Source: Saccharothrix violaceirubra
Lineage (GTDB): Bacteria > Actinomycetota > Actinomycetes > Mycobacteriales > Pseudonocardiaceae
Reading direction: 5' to 3'
NCBI RefSeq assembly: GCF_014203755.1
Contig: NZ_JACHJS010000001.1
Coordinates: 5,518,001 to 5,582,000, forward strand
Length of the DNA stretch: 64,000 bases
The position numbers were made by a program, and so were the translations under genes. Shown one piece after another: positions 8,478 to 16,694 of this stretch. Each line of letters begins with the position of its first letter. The first letter of the stretch is position 1. Below the pieces are notes generated by a model. It ran no database searches. It worked only from the letters and a program-made list of their open reading frames with translations, and was not told where the DNA came from.

Positions 8478-8648
8478 GTGACGAACCCCGAGGTGGACTC
8501 GCTGGCCGAGCTGATCGACGACTGCACCGACCTGCCCCGCGAACTGCGCACCGCGGGCAAGACCATCCCCGCGCCGCGCGCGGCGGAGCCGTGGCAGGTC
8601 GACGAGGACACGTACCGCCAGGTCGAGGGACTGGACGCGTTCGTCTGA
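8478..8648 (+). CDS. Small acidic hypothetical protein, 56 residues
   Basis: Reading from GTG 8478 gives a 56-residue acidic protein (VTNPEVDSLAELIDDC ... TYRQVEGLDAFV). It is isolated between two hairpin terminators, so it has its own transcript. A TAACGT at 8465-8470 sits where a -10 box would be for a leaderless message beginning at the GTG, and no ribosome site is visible. Codon third positions are strongly GC, as in a real gene. No family recognised. Confidence 0.6.
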   Translation: MTNPEVDSLAELIDDCTDLPRELRTAGKTIPAPRAAEPWQVDEDTYRQVEGLDAFV

Positions 8649-8658
8649 GGCTCTTCAC

Positions 8659-8704
8659 ACGACGAAGGCCCCCGACCTCGCGCGAGGTCGGGGGCCTTCG
8701 TCGT
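8659..8704. terminator. Long hairpin terminator
   Basis: A 22-bp perfect stem (ACGACGAAGGCCCCCGACCTCG and its complement) with a 2-base loop, between the 56-residue gene and the convergent erpA gene. Likely stops both transcripts. Confidence 0.85.
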
Positions 8705-8710
8705 ACGGGC

Positions 8711-9085
8711 TCAGTGGAACGAGTCGCCGCAGGCGCACGAACCGCCGGCGTTGGGGTTCTCGATGGTGAAACCCGACTTCTCGATCGTGTCCACGAAGTC
8801 GATCACGGCACCCTCGACGTACGGGGCGCTCATGCGGTCGACGGCGACCTTCATGCCGCCGAAGTCGCGGAGCGCGTCGCCGTCGAGCGTGCGCTCGTCG
8901 AAGAACAGCTGGTACCGCAGGCCCGCGCAGCCACCGGGCTGGACGGCGATGCGCAGGTGCATGTCGTCGCGGCCCTCCTGTTCCAGCAGCGCCTTGGCCT
9001 TCACGGCCGCCGCGTCGGTCAGCGTCACGCCGTGGGTGGGCGGTGCTTCAGGAGTCGGGCTGACTGCGTCCTGAGCGGTCGTCAT
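8711..9085 (-). CDS. erpA: Iron-sulfur cluster insertion protein (A-type carrier)
   Basis: A-type carrier that delivers iron-sulfur clusters to target apoproteins in the cytoplasm. The 124-residue product has the three conserved cysteines: one in PGGCAGLRY (near residue 53) and two in GSCACGDSF at the C-terminus. A 17-residue proline-rich N-terminal extension precedes the core domain (VTLTDAAAVKAKALLEQ). ATG 9085 has GGGAG upstream. Position next to a glycerate-kinase gene matches Rv2204c/Rv2205c. Its targets here may include lipoyl synthase, which needs two 4Fe-4S clusters. Confidence 0.93.
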   Translation of the reverse strand: MTTAQDAVSPTPEAPPTHGVTLTDAAAVKAKALLEQEGRDDMHLRIAVQPGGCAGLRYQLFFDERTLDGDALRDFGGMKVAVDRMSAPYVEGAVIDFVDTIEKSGFTIENPNAGGSCACGDSFH

Positions 9086-9195
9086 GGCTCTCCCTCAGAG
9101 GTCCTTTGCGGGCATCTCTTCCCAGCAACACGGGTGGTTCCCGCTTTGTTCCTCCACCCATGGTCGCACAACGGCCGGCCACGGCGGTGTGACCG

Positions 9196-10182
9196 TCACC
9201 GCGACCACTGGCGGGCGACGCGTTCGGCCAGGTCGGACAGCGTTCCGGCGGGGTCTGCCAGGGCTTTCGCCACCGAACCGACGTGTTCGGCCACCGAGTA
9301 CGCGTCCTGGACGCCGACGCTCGCGGCCTCCCTCCGGCCCACGTCCACCTGGCCCGCCAGGACCAGGCAGGGCACCCCCCGATCGGCGGCACCGGCCGCG
9401 ACGGCGGTCACCAGCTTGCCCCGCAGCGACTGCCAGTCGAAGCTGCCCTCCCCGGTGACCACGAGGTCGGCGGCGTCCAGCGCGGCATCCAGGCCGGTCA
9501 GCTCGCGGACCAGCTCGGCGCCGGACCGCCGCTCGGCCCCCAGGGCGAGCAGGGCGGCACCGAGCCCGCCCGCCGCGCCCGCGCCCGGCAGGTCGCGGAC
9601 GGCCCGGAGTTCGGGCATGGCCGCCAGGCGGGCTTCGAGCCGTTCGACGACTTCGGGCGTGGCGCCCTTCTGCGGACCGAACACGCGCGCGGCGCCGTTC
9701 GGCCCGAGCAGCGGGTTGGACACGTCGACGGCGGCCACCAGGTTGTCGGCGTGCCGCACGACCTCGCGGAACCCGGCGCCGCCGTCGGTCGTGGCCGAGC
9801 CGCCGAGCCCGACCACGACCGTGCGCAGGTGGGCGGCGGCCTCGACCAGCTCGCCGACACCGCGGGTGGTGGCCGTCTCGGGGCTCTTCCCGTCGACGAG
9901 GTGCAGACCGCACGCCTGGGCGGACTCGATGTAGGCGGTGCCGTCGTGTTCGAGCCAGAACGCGGTCACGGGCGTGCCGAGCGGGCCGGTGACCCGCTGT
10001 TCGTGCAGCGTGCCGCCGAGCGCGGCGTGCAGCACGTCGACGAAACCGGGGCCGCCGTCGGCCAGCGGTCGCAGGTCGAGCACGTCGTCGGCCGCGCGCC
10101 GCCAGCCCGCCGCGATGGCGTCGGCGGCCTCGCGAGCGGTCAGGGTGCCGCCGAAGCAGTCCGGAGCGATGACAACCCGCAC
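9196..10182 (-). CDS. Glycerate kinase family protein
   Basis: Phosphorylates glycerate to 2- or 3-phosphoglycerate. The 328-residue product begins MRVVIAPDCFGGTLTAREAADAI, the family signature, and continues with PLADGGPGFVDVL, VVGLGGSATTDGGAG and a late VVTGEGSFDWQSLRGK, all diagnostic of the GarK/GlxK type. It is somewhat shorter than the roughly 380 residues of enterobacterial enzymes. GTG 10182 has only GAGG right against it, so translation may be leaderless. The location beside erpA matches mycobacterial Rv2205c. The physiological substrate is not certain. Confidence 0.88.
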   Translation of the reverse strand: MRVVIAPDCFGGTLTAREAADAIAAGWRRAADDVLDLRPLADGGPGFVDVLHAALGGTLHEQRVTGPLGTPVTAFWLEHDGTAYIESAQACGLHLVDGKSPETATTRGVGELVEAAAHLRTVVVGLGGSATTDGGAGFREVVRHADNLVAAVDVSNPLLGPNGAARVFGPQKGATPEVVERLEARLAAMPELRAVRDLPGAGAAGGLGAALLALGAERRSGAELVRELTGLDAALDAADLVVTGEGSFDWQSLRGKLVTAVAAGAADRGVPCLVLAGQVDVGRREAASVGVQDAYSVAEHVGSVAKALADPAGTLSDLAERVARQWSR

Positions 10183-10223
10183 CTCGGAACCGTACCGAAG
10201 CCGTCATCTCCTACCCTGGTCGC

Positions 10224-10856
10224 GTGAGGTTCCTGCGCCGCAGCGCCGAAGAGGCCACCACCGAGACCCCCGCCGAGGCGACCCCCGAGGAGTCGTCGGC
10301 GGAATCCGGCCGCACGCCGGGCAAGGGCAGGGCGACCCCGAAGCGGCGTGAGGCCGAGAACAAGCGACGCGGCCCCGTGCCGCCACCACCGCGTACGCAG
10401 CGTGAGGCGTTCAAGCGGATGCGCGGCAACAAGCAGTCGAAGGACGAGCGCCGCGCCGCCGCCGTCGAGCGCCGTGAACGCATGATGGCCGGCGAGGAGA
10501 AGTACCTGCCGCCCCGCGACCGGGGTCCGGTGAAGGCGTACATCCGCGACGTGGTCGACGCGCGCCGCAACTTCATGGGCCTGTTCATGCCCATGGCGAT
10601 CCTGGTGTTCATCGCCCTGTTCGTGCCGAACCTGGTCGTGCAGCAGTACGCGACGCTGCTGACCACGTTCATGCTGCTGGCGATGATCCTCGAGGGGTTC
10701 GTGCTGGGCCGCATCGTGAGCAAGCGGGTGCGCGCGAAGTTCCCGAAGGAGACGGTCCGGGGGCTGTCGGTCGGCTGGTACTCGTTCATCCGCGCCAGCC
10801 AGCTGCGCCGGCTGCGCGTCCCGAAGCCCAGGGTCTCCCCCGGCGACAAGGTCTGA
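10224..10856 (+). CDS. DUF3043 membrane protein
   Basis: A 210-residue actinobacterial protein of unknown function (Rv2206 type). The first 100 residues are hydrophilic and extremely charged (Glu/Thr-rich, then KRREAENKRRG and ERRAAAVERRERMM). Two membrane helices follow (about 122-142 and 147-167) and a basic C-terminal tail. The motif YLPPRDRGPVKAYIRDVVDARRN just before the helices is the best-conserved block of the family. Divergent from the glycerate kinase gene with 41 bases between starts. Function not known. Confidence 0.88.
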   Translation: MRFLRRSAEEATTETPAEATPEESSAESGRTPGKGRATPKRREAENKRRGPVPPPPRTQREAFKRMRGNKQSKDERRAAAVERRERMMAGEEKYLPPRDRGPVKAYIRDVVDARRNFMGLFMPMAILVFIALFVPNLVVQQYATLLTTFMLLAMILEGFVLGRIVSKRVRAKFPKETVRGLSVGWYSFIRASQLRRLRVPKPRVSPGDKV

Positions 10857-10918
10857 GTCCCCGGACCCGCGACGATGGCCGCCCTGGGTGACGTCGTCGC
10901 GGGAGGACGGGTGCCGTC

Positions 10919-11332
10919 ATGGTCACGCTGAGCGCCGTCTTCGACCGGGAATCCGCAGTGGATCCGATCCTCGTCCGCACCCAGGACGAACTCGGCGCGC
11001 TGATCGAGCGGGTGCGCACGGCCGCGACCGGACTCCCGTGCCCGCCCATCGTGACGATCGGCGAGGCCGACGACCCGTGGGGCTCTCCCATCCTGGAGGC
11101 CGGCATCGGCGAGGATCGCGGGTTCGTACGGGAGACCTGGAACCCCATGCGGGTGACGCGGGGCGACCTCTCCGCGACCGGTGTCCTCGTGTACGACTTC
11201 CAGGCGCACCCGGCCGACATCCCCGCCGACCAGGCGGTGTCCCTGGACGTGGTCCGCGAGGTACTCGCCGCCTACCTCGCCCACGACACCCGGATCCCCG
11301 CCGATTTCCCACATCTTCATATCGTTAGCTAG
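10919..11332 (+). CDS. Imm1-like immunity protein
   Basis: A 137-residue soluble protein resembling the Imm1 family of polymorphic-toxin immunity proteins, which neutralise deaminase or nuclease toxins by binding them. Supporting blocks are the LVRTQDELGALIERVR start, PPIVTIGEADDPWGSPILEAGIGEDRGFV in the middle, and VSLDVVREVLAAYLAHDTRIPADFP at the end. No toxin gene is adjacent: the neighbours are DUF3043 and an aldo/keto reductase. It may protect against toxins of competitors or have been left behind by a lost toxin. ATG 10919 follows GGTGCCGTC, with no good ribosome site. Confidence 0.72.
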   Translation: MVTLSAVFDRESAVDPILVRTQDELGALIERVRTAATGLPCPPIVTIGEADDPWGSPILEAGIGEDRGFVRETWNPMRVTRGDLSATGVLVYDFQAHPADIPADQAVSLDVVREVLAAYLAHDTRIPADFPHLHIVS

Positions 11333-11360
11333 ACGAAACACACGCCACTAGGGTGGTGGC

Positions 11361-12347
11361 ATGGAGTTCCGACGCCTGGGCCGCAGCGGCCTCAACATCA
11401 GCGAGATCTCGTACGGCAACTGGCTCACCCACGGCTCCCAGGTCGAGGAAGACCAGGCCACGGCGTGCGTGCGGGCCGCGCTCGACGCCGGGATCACCAC
11501 CTTCGACACGGCCGACGTGTATGCCAACACCAAGGCCGAGGAAGTCCTCGGCCGGGCGCTCAAGGGCGAGCGGCGCGAGTCGGTGGAGATCTTCACCAAG
11601 GTGTTCTGGCCGACGGGCCCCGGCGGTCCCAACGACAAGGGCCTCGGGCGCAAGCACATCGTCGAGTCGGTCAACGGCTCGCTCAAGCGGCTCCAGACCG
11701 ACTACGTCGACCTCTACCAGGCGCACCGGTTCGACCGGTCCGTGCCGCTGGAGGAGACGTTCCTCGCCTTCTCCGACCTGGTCCGCCAGGGCAAGGTGCT
11801 CTACATCGGCGTGTCCGAGTGGAACGCCGAGCAGATCGCCCGGGGCGCGGCGCTGGCCCGTGAGCTGAACGTCCCGTTCATCTCCAACCAGCCGCAGTAC
11901 TCGGCGCTGTGGCGGATCATCGAGGCGCAGGTCGTGCCCACGTCCGAGCGCGAGGGCATCTCCCAGATCGTCTGGTCGCCGATCGCCCAGGGCGTGCTGA
12001 CCGGCAAGTACCTGCCGGGGCAGCCGGTGCCCGCCGGGTCGCGGGCCACCGACGAGAACGGCAAGAACTTCATCGCGCGGTTCCTCAAGGACGACGTCCT
12101 GGAGAAGGTGCAGCGGCTCAAGCCGCTGGCCGCGGACGCCGGGCTCACGCTCGCCCAGCTCGCCGTCGCCTGGGTCCTCCAGAACCCGAACGTCGCCTCC
12201 GCGATCATCGGCGCCTCGCGCCCGGAGCAGGTGCACGAGAACGTCAAGGCCGCCGGCGTGAAGCTGGACGAGGAACTGCTCAAGCGGATCGACGAGGTGC
12301 TCGGCGACTCCGTCGAGACCGACCCCCGGCTCACGATCACCCCGTGA
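11361..12347 (+). CDS. Aldo/keto reductase (potassium-channel beta-subunit-like)
   Basis: NADPH-dependent oxidoreductase of 328 residues with a TIM-barrel fold. The catalytic tetrad is in place: Asp and Tyr in FDTADVYANTK (near residue 50), Lys in FTKVFW and His in YQAHRFD. The NADP site is visible in SPIAQGVLTGKYLPG and the C-terminal IIGASRPEQVHEN. Sequence style is that of the Kv-beta/YghZ branch, which reduces small aldehydes such as methylglyoxal. ATG 11361 follows TAGGGTGGTGGC. A strong hairpin ends the transcript. Substrate not determinable. Confidence 0.93.
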   Translation: MEFRRLGRSGLNISEISYGNWLTHGSQVEEDQATACVRAALDAGITTFDTADVYANTKAEEVLGRALKGERRESVEIFTKVFWPTGPGGPNDKGLGRKHIVESVNGSLKRLQTDYVDLYQAHRFDRSVPLEETFLAFSDLVRQGKVLYIGVSEWNAEQIARGAALARELNVPFISNQPQYSALWRIIEAQVVPTSEREGISQIVWSPIAQGVLTGKYLPGQPVPAGSRATDENGKNFIARFLKDDVLEKVQRLKPLAADAGLTLAQLAVAWVLQNPNVASAIIGASRPEQVHENVKAAGVKLDEELLKRIDEVLGDSVETDPRLTITP

Positions 12348-12352
12348 CGCGC

Positions 12353-12389
12353 GACGTGCGGGGCGGCCACGACAGCCGCCCCGCACGTC
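12353..12389. terminator. Hairpin terminator between convergent genes
   Basis: 15-bp perfect stem (GACGTGCGGGGCGGC and complement) with a 7-base loop. It overlaps the stop codon of the ABC permease gene on the other strand by two bases. Confidence 0.85.
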
Positions 12390-13107
12390 AGAACCGGAAC
12401 GTCCGCAGGGCCACCGCCACGCACGCCACCGCGAACGCCACGCCCACGGCCGCGTCGACCACCACGAGCCGCCCGTCGAACAGCGCCCGGACCCCGTCCA
12501 CCACGTACCGCAGCGGGTTCAGGCGGGACGCCGCGTCCAGCCACCCCGGCGCGAACGACATCGGCAGCAGCACGCCCGACAGCAGCATCACCGGCACGGC
12601 GACCGAGTTCACGACCGGCGCGAACAGGTACTCGCCGGGCAGCTTCACGGCCGCCGCGTAGGACAGCGACGCCAGGCCCACGCCCGCGACGACCACGAGC
12701 GCCAACCCGGCGGGCACTCCCCACCAGGAAGCCCGCAGTCCGAAGGCGAGACCGCACAGGACCAGCGCCGTGCCCTGCACGGCCAACGTCGTCGCGTCCC
12801 GCAGGACGCGGCCGAGCAGCAGCGCCGCACGGCTGACCGGCGTCACGCGCAGCCGTTCCAGCACGCCCGACCGCAGGTCCGGGATGAGCGAGAACCCCGC
12901 GTACCCGGTGGCGAACAGCCCCAGTTGCACGAACAGGCCGGGCACGAAGAACGTCATGGCCCGCTCCCCCGGCAACGCGTCGGTCAGCAGCGGCCCGAAC
13001 AGCACCAGGTACAGCACGGGCTGGACGAGTCCGATCGCGACGGCTACCCGCGACCGCACCGCCGCGGCCAGCTCGACCCGGTAGACGATCAGGGTGTCCC
13101 TCAGCAC
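12388..13107 (-). CDS. ABC-2 type export permease (DrrB-like)
   Basis: Six-helix permease of about 239 residues, partner of the ATPase encoded just upstream. The GVLERLRVTPVSRAALLLGRV stretch after the second helix and the RLNPLRYVVDGVRALF block before the last helix are typical of ABC-2 drug and lipid exporters such as DrrB. GTG 13107 overlaps the ATPase stop codon by seven bases, so the two are translationally coupled. The pair forms an exporter of unknown substrate under control of the divergent PadR regulator. Confidence 0.9.
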   Translation of the reverse strand: MLRDTLIVYRVELAAAVRSRVAVAIGLVQPVLYLVLFGPLLTDALPGERAMTFFVPGLFVQLGLFATGYAGFSLIPDLRSGVLERLRVTPVSRAALLLGRVLRDATTLAVQGTALVLCGLAFGLRASWWGVPAGLALVVVAGVGLASLSYAAAVKLPGEYLFAPVVNSVAVPVMLLSGVLLPMSFAPGWLDAASRLNPLRYVVDGVRALFDGRLVVVDAAVGVAFAVACVAVALRTFRF

Positions 13108-13994
13108 GTCAACGCCTCGAACACGTCGTCGAGCGTCGCGCCGCGCACGACCACCGACCGGATCTCCGCGCCCGCGTCGCCCAGCCGCCGGACGAGGTCG
13201 GGCAGCAGTCGGGCACCGTCGCGGCAGGTCACGGTGAGCGTGTCGCCGTCCAGCGACGCCTCGCCCAGATCCGTGACGGCGTCGACCACGTCCACGTCGT
13301 GCCCCGCGAGTCCGATCACGACGGTGTCGTGTCCCACCGCGGCCTTCAACGCCCCAGGGCTGTCCTCGGCCACGATCCGCCCCTGATCCATGATCGACAC
13401 CCGCGAGCACAGGGCGTCGGCCTCGTCGAGGTAGTGCGTGCTCACGAACACGGTCGCGTCGAGCGCGCGCACGTGGTCCCACAGCGCGGCCCGACTGCCC
13501 GGGTCCAGGCCGGTGCTCGGCTCGTCCAGGAACAGCACCTCGGGCCGGTGCACGAGGCCGAGCGCCACGTCGAGCCGGCGACGACGACCACCCGACAGCG
13601 TGGCGACCGGCCGGTCGCGCGCGTCGCCGAGCCCGAAGTCGTCGAGCAGCACGTCGGCGCGTCGTGCCGCGTCCGGCAGTCGGTGCAGAAGTCCTTGCAG
13701 GACAAGTTCTTCCCGGGGTGTCGACAGTGGACGCGTGCCGCCGGACTGGGCCACGTAGCCGATCCGCCGGCGCACCCGGTCGGGTTCGGCGCGCAGGTCG
13801 TGCCCGGCCACCCGCGCCCGGCCCCCGGTCGGGGCGAGGACCGTCGCGAGCATCCGCAGGGTCGTGGTCTTGCCCGCGCCGTTGGGTCCGAGGAACCCGA
13901 CGACCTCGCCCGGCCGCACGGCGAGGTCTACCGACCGGACCGCCTCGACCTGGCCGAACACCCTGGCCAACCCTTCCGCCTCGATCGCGTACAT
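13101..13994 (-). CDS. ABC transporter ATP-binding protein (DrrA-like)
   Basis: ATPase subunit of about 297 residues. Walker A is GFLGPNGAGKTT (near residue 37), the signature is TLSGGRRRRLDVALG, Walker B is VLFLDEPSTGLD, and the H-loop is STHYLDEAD. The last 80 residues form the extra C-terminal domain of the daunorubicin-resistance DrrA type, which couples to the permease. ATG 13994 was chosen with a GGAGG immediately upstream; the open frame continues a few codons further into the operator. Regulated through the four-half-site operator next door. Confidence 0.93.
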   Translation of the reverse strand: MYAIEAEGLARVFGQVEAVRSVDLAVRPGEVVGFLGPNGAGKTTTLRMLATVLAPTGGRARVAGHDLRAEPDRVRRRIGYVAQSGGTRPLSTPREELVLQGLLHRLPDAARRADVLLDDFGLGDARDRPVATLSGGRRRRLDVALGLVHRPEVLFLDEPSTGLDPGSRAALWDHVRALDATVFVSTHYLDEADALCSRVSIMDQGRIVAEDSPGALKAAVGHDTVVIGLAGHDVDVVDAVTDLGEASLDGDTLTVTCRDGARLLPDLVRRLGDAGAEIRSVVVRGATLDDVFEALTC

Positions 13995-14008
13995 CACCCT
14001 CCTCTCAC

Positions 14009-14052
14009 TAGTCGAAACCAACTAGTCGGTAGCGACTATACGAAATCGACTA
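14009..14052. promoter_or_regulatory. Four-half-site operator between ABC exporter and PadR gene
   Basis: Half-sites TAGTCG at 14009-14014 and 14023-14028 and CGACTA at 14033-14038 and 14047-14052. Inner and outer pairs share exactly the same centre (14030.5), giving two nested palindromes. It lies between the divergent ABC exporter and padR starts, so binding would block both. This arrangement is typical of PadR self-repression. Confidence 0.75.
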
Positions 14053-14074
14053 CCGGCCGGCTAGAGTCCGGGGC

Positions 14075-14650
14075 GTGGCCGACCGCACGAAGATCAAGAA
14101 CCCGCTCGCCCTGGCCCTGCTCGGCCTGCTGCTGGAACGACCGATGCACCCCTACGAGATGGCGACCACGCTGCGCGAGCGCTACAAGGACCGGACGTTC
14201 AAGGTCAACACGGGCTCGCTCTACGACACCGTGGCACGACTGGCCGAGCACGGGTGGATCGCCGCGTCCGCCACCGAGCGGACCGGCAACCGGCCCGAGC
14301 GGACCGTCTACGGGTTGACCGACCTGGGACGCGCCGAGTTCACCGACTGGCTGGACGCGTTGCTGCGCAACCCGGTGAAGGAGTTCCCGCAGTTCCTGGC
14401 GGCCGTCAGCTACCTGGGCGCGCTGGAACCCGAGCGCGCGCGCGAGGCACTGGAAGCACGCGCGGGGCAGCTCGAGAAGACCGCCACGCAGATCCGCGCG
14501 ACGCTGGAAGAAGTCCTGGCCGGGGGCCTGCCCCGGCTGTTCATGATCGAGGTCGAGTGCGCGCTGCGCCTGCTCGACGCCGAGCTGGCCTGGGTGCGCG
14601 AGACCGCCGCCGAGATCGCGGCCGGCACGCTGGCCTGGCCCGACCGCTGA
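14075..14650 (+). CDS. PadR-family transcriptional regulator
   Basis: A 191-residue regulator. The winged helix is LALLGLLLERPMHPYEMATTLRER, with VNTGSLYDTVARLAEHGWI as recognition helix and wing and VYGLTDLGRAEF ending the domain. The C-terminal 90 residues (helical, EPERAREALEARAGQLEKTATQIRATLEEVL) form the dimerisation arm of the long PadR subtype. GTG 14075 has no clear ribosome site. It is divergent from an ABC exporter and separated from it by a symmetric operator; PadR proteins usually repress such exporters until the drug binds. Confidence 0.92.
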   Translation: MADRTKIKNPLALALLGLLLERPMHPYEMATTLRERYKDRTFKVNTGSLYDTVARLAEHGWIAASATERTGNRPERTVYGLTDLGRAEFTDWLDALLRNPVKEFPQFLAAVSYLGALEPERAREALEARAGQLEKTATQIRATLEEVLAGGLPRLFMIEVECALRLLDAELAWVRETAAEIAAGTLAWPDR

Positions 14651-14854
14651 TCAGGACGCCAGCGACATCGGTCCGTACACCTCGGACTCGTCGCGCAGCA
14701 GGGTCACCCGGTCCACACCGGACGCCCGCAGGTCCTGCCACACGCCGTTGAACCAGTCCTCGGCCTCGCCCTGGTCGGCGAAAGTCTCCTGAGGACCGTC
14801 GACCTCGCGGCCCTGCGCGTCCTGGTACCGCCAGCGGTATTCCACGTGGGCCAC
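14651..14854 (-). CDS. Small conserved hypothetical protein, 67 residues
   Basis: A 67-residue soluble, acidic protein (MAHVEYRWRYQDAQGREV ... EVYGPMSLAS) with a beta-rich start and a helical middle (GEAEDWFNGVWQDLRASG). Similar short proteins occur widely in actinomycetes, without known function. ATG 14854 follows a CCGGAGGT ribosome site. Its stop codon directly abuts the padR stop on the other strand. Confidence 0.75.
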   Translation of the reverse strand: MAHVEYRWRYQDAQGREVDGPQETFADQGEAEDWFNGVWQDLRASGVDRVTLLRDESEVYGPMSLAS

Positions 14855-14918
14855 CTCCGGAGTTCACGGCGGGTAACGTTCGGACTCAGGCTATGTCCCC
14901 CGATGGAGGGAGTGAGGT

Positions 14919-15476
14919 GTGACGAGTCGGACACTCGTGCTCGGCGGCGCGCGATCCGGCAAGTCCGCGCACGCGGAAGGGCTGGTCACGGACGACGTCG
15001 TGACGTACGTGGCCACGGCCCGCCGCTACGCGGACGACCCCGAATGGGAGCAGCGCATCGCCGCGCACGTGGCCCGACGTCCCACCCAGTGGACCACGGT
15101 CGAGGCGCCGACGCCCGACGACCTGCTCGCCGTGCTCACCGCGACCAGCGAATCCGACCCGCCGATCCTCGTCGACGACGTGGCCACGTGGCTCACCGGC
15201 GTGCTCGACGAAGCGGGCGCGTGGGACGGCGCGGGGGCCGACGTCGTCGAACGGCACTGCGCCCACCTGGTCGGTGCCGTGGCACAGATCCGGGCCCGAC
15301 TGGTGCTGGTGTCGGCCGAGGTCGGACTGGGCGTCGTGCCCGGCACCCGCTCTGGCAGGCTTTTCCGCGATCACCTCGGCTCGCTCAACGCGCGGCTGGC
15401 CGAGGTCTGCGACGAGGTGGTGCTGGTCGTCGCGGGCATCCCACTGCGACTGCGCGAAGCCGGAGGTAGTCGGTGA
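14919..15476 (+). CDS. cobU: Adenosylcobinamide kinase / adenosylcobinamide-phosphate guanylyltransferase
   Basis: Bifunctional enzyme that phosphorylates adenosylcobinamide and then attaches GMP, preparing it for nucleotide-loop assembly. The 185-residue product has the P-loop [15 protein letters not shown] at residues about 6-20 and the CobU blocks [18 protein letters not shown] and [10 protein letters not shown], with [25 protein letters not shown] near the end. GTG 14919 has GAGTGAGG upstream. Its stop overlaps the cobT start by four bases. No cobalamin riboswitch is visible upstream, so regulation by B12 is not supported here. Confidence 0.94.
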   Translation: MTSRTLVLGGARSGKSAHAEGLVTDDVVTYVATARRYADDPEWEQRIAAHVARRPTQWTTVEAPTPDDLLAVLTATSESDPPILVDDVATWLTGVLDEAGAWDGAGADVVERHCAHLVGAVAQIRARLVLVSAEVGLGVVPGTRSGRLFRDHLGSLNARLAEVCDEVVLVVAGIPLRLREAGGSR

Positions 15477-16510
15477 CCATCGAGTTCCCGCCCGTGGAGG
15501 CCCCGAGCGAGGCCGTGCGACAGCGGGCCGAACGGCGGCACGCCACGCTCACCAAGCCGACCGGTTCCCTGGGCCGGCTCGAAGAGCTGGGCGCCTGGGT
15601 CGCGGCGTGCCAGGGCGAATGCCCGCCCCGCCCGTTCACCCGACCCCGGGTCGTGGTGTTCGCGGGCGACCACGGCGTGGCCCGCCACGGCGTCTCCGCG
15701 TACCCGAGCGAGGTCACCGGCCAGATGGTGGCGAACTTCCTCAACGGCGGCGCGGCGGTGAACGTACTGGCCAACGTCGCCGGCGCGACCGTGCGCGTCG
15801 TGGACACCTCGGTCGACGGCGACACCGGCGTCGACGAGCACAAGGTGCGCCGGGCGTCGGGGTCGATCGACCGCGAGGACGCGCTCACCCTCGAGGAGGC
15901 CGAGCAGGCGGTCGAACTCGGTCGCCGGCTCGCCGACGAGGAGGTCGACGGCGGCGCCGACCTGCTGATCGCGGGTGACATGGGCATCGGCAACACCACG
16001 CCCGCGGCCGTGCTGATCGGCGTGCTGACCGGGTCCGAGCCGGTCGCCGTGGTCGGGCGGGGCACTGGCATCGACGACCAGGGCTGGATGCGCAAGACCG
16101 CCGCGATCCGCGACGCGTTGCGCCGGGCCCGGCCCGTGGTCTCCGACCCCCTGCGGTTGCTGGCCACGTCGTCGGGCGCGGACATCGCGGCCATGGCCGG
16201 TTTCCTGGCCCAGGCGGCGGTGCGGCGCACGCCCGTCGTGCTCGACGGCGTGGTGTCCGGTGCCGCCGCGATCGTGGCCGAGGAACTCGCGCCGGGTGCC
16301 CGCAAGTGGTGGGTGGCCGGGCACCGGTCGGCCGAGCCGTCGCACGCGCTGGCCCTGAACCACCTCGACCTGGAGCCGCTGATCGACTTCGACCTGCGGT
16401 TGGGCGAGGGCTCCGGCGCGGTCGCGGCCCTGCCGCTGGTGGTGATGGCGACCCGCGTGCTGGCCGAGATGGCGACCTTCGAGAGCGCGGGCGTCTCCAA
16501 GCGTTCGTAG
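15473..16510 (+). CDS. cobT: Nicotinate-nucleotide--dimethylbenzimidazole phosphoribosyltransferase
   Basis: Makes alpha-ribazole phosphate for the lower ligand of cobalamin. The 345-residue product has the family blocks [38 protein letters not shown], the central [16 protein letters not shown] and the late glycine-rich [15 protein letters not shown]. The catalytic glutamate of that last block (GEGSGA) is present. GTG 15473 overlaps the cobU stop (GTGA), indicating translational coupling. An inverted repeat lies in the gap before cobS. Confidence 0.96.
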   Translation: MTIEFPPVEAPSEAVRQRAERRHATLTKPTGSLGRLEELGAWVAACQGECPPRPFTRPRVVVFAGDHGVARHGVSAYPSEVTGQMVANFLNGGAAVNVLANVAGATVRVVDTSVDGDTGVDEHKVRRASGSIDREDALTLEEAEQAVELGRRLADEEVDGGADLLIAGDMGIGNTTPAAVLIGVLTGSEPVAVVGRGTGIDDQGWMRKTAAIRDALRRARPVVSDPLRLLATSSGADIAAMAGFLAQAAVRRTPVVLDGVVSGAAAIVAEELAPGARKWWVAGHRSAEPSHALALNHLDLEPLIDFDLRLGEGSGAVAALPLVVMATRVLAEMATFESAGVSKRS

Positions 16511-16574
16511 CGTCGTCCGTGGTGTAGTGGCCGGCCGCCGGGGTGGATCGCACCGCGGCGGCACGGCCCCCACC

Positions 16575-16604
16575 GGCCGATCCACGGCGGGCCGTGGATC
16601 GGCC
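16575..16604 (+). terminator. Inverted repeat between cobT and cobS
   Basis: 13-bp stem GGCCGATCCACGG / CCGTGGATCGGCC with a 4-base loop in the 184-base gap between cobT and cobS. It may attenuate transcription into cobS; no T-run follows. Confidence 0.55.
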
Positions 16605-16694
16605 GTCCTGATCGGGGTCACGTACCGCGCGGTGAATCCCGCGCGGTGAGGACGGCGGCCAACCCGGTCACCGCGGCCCTGTGAGGATGACGCC

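Noticed and set aside
14855..14918. Cobalamin riboswitch upstream of cobU
   Set aside because: The gap is only 64 bases and lacks the B12-box sequence.
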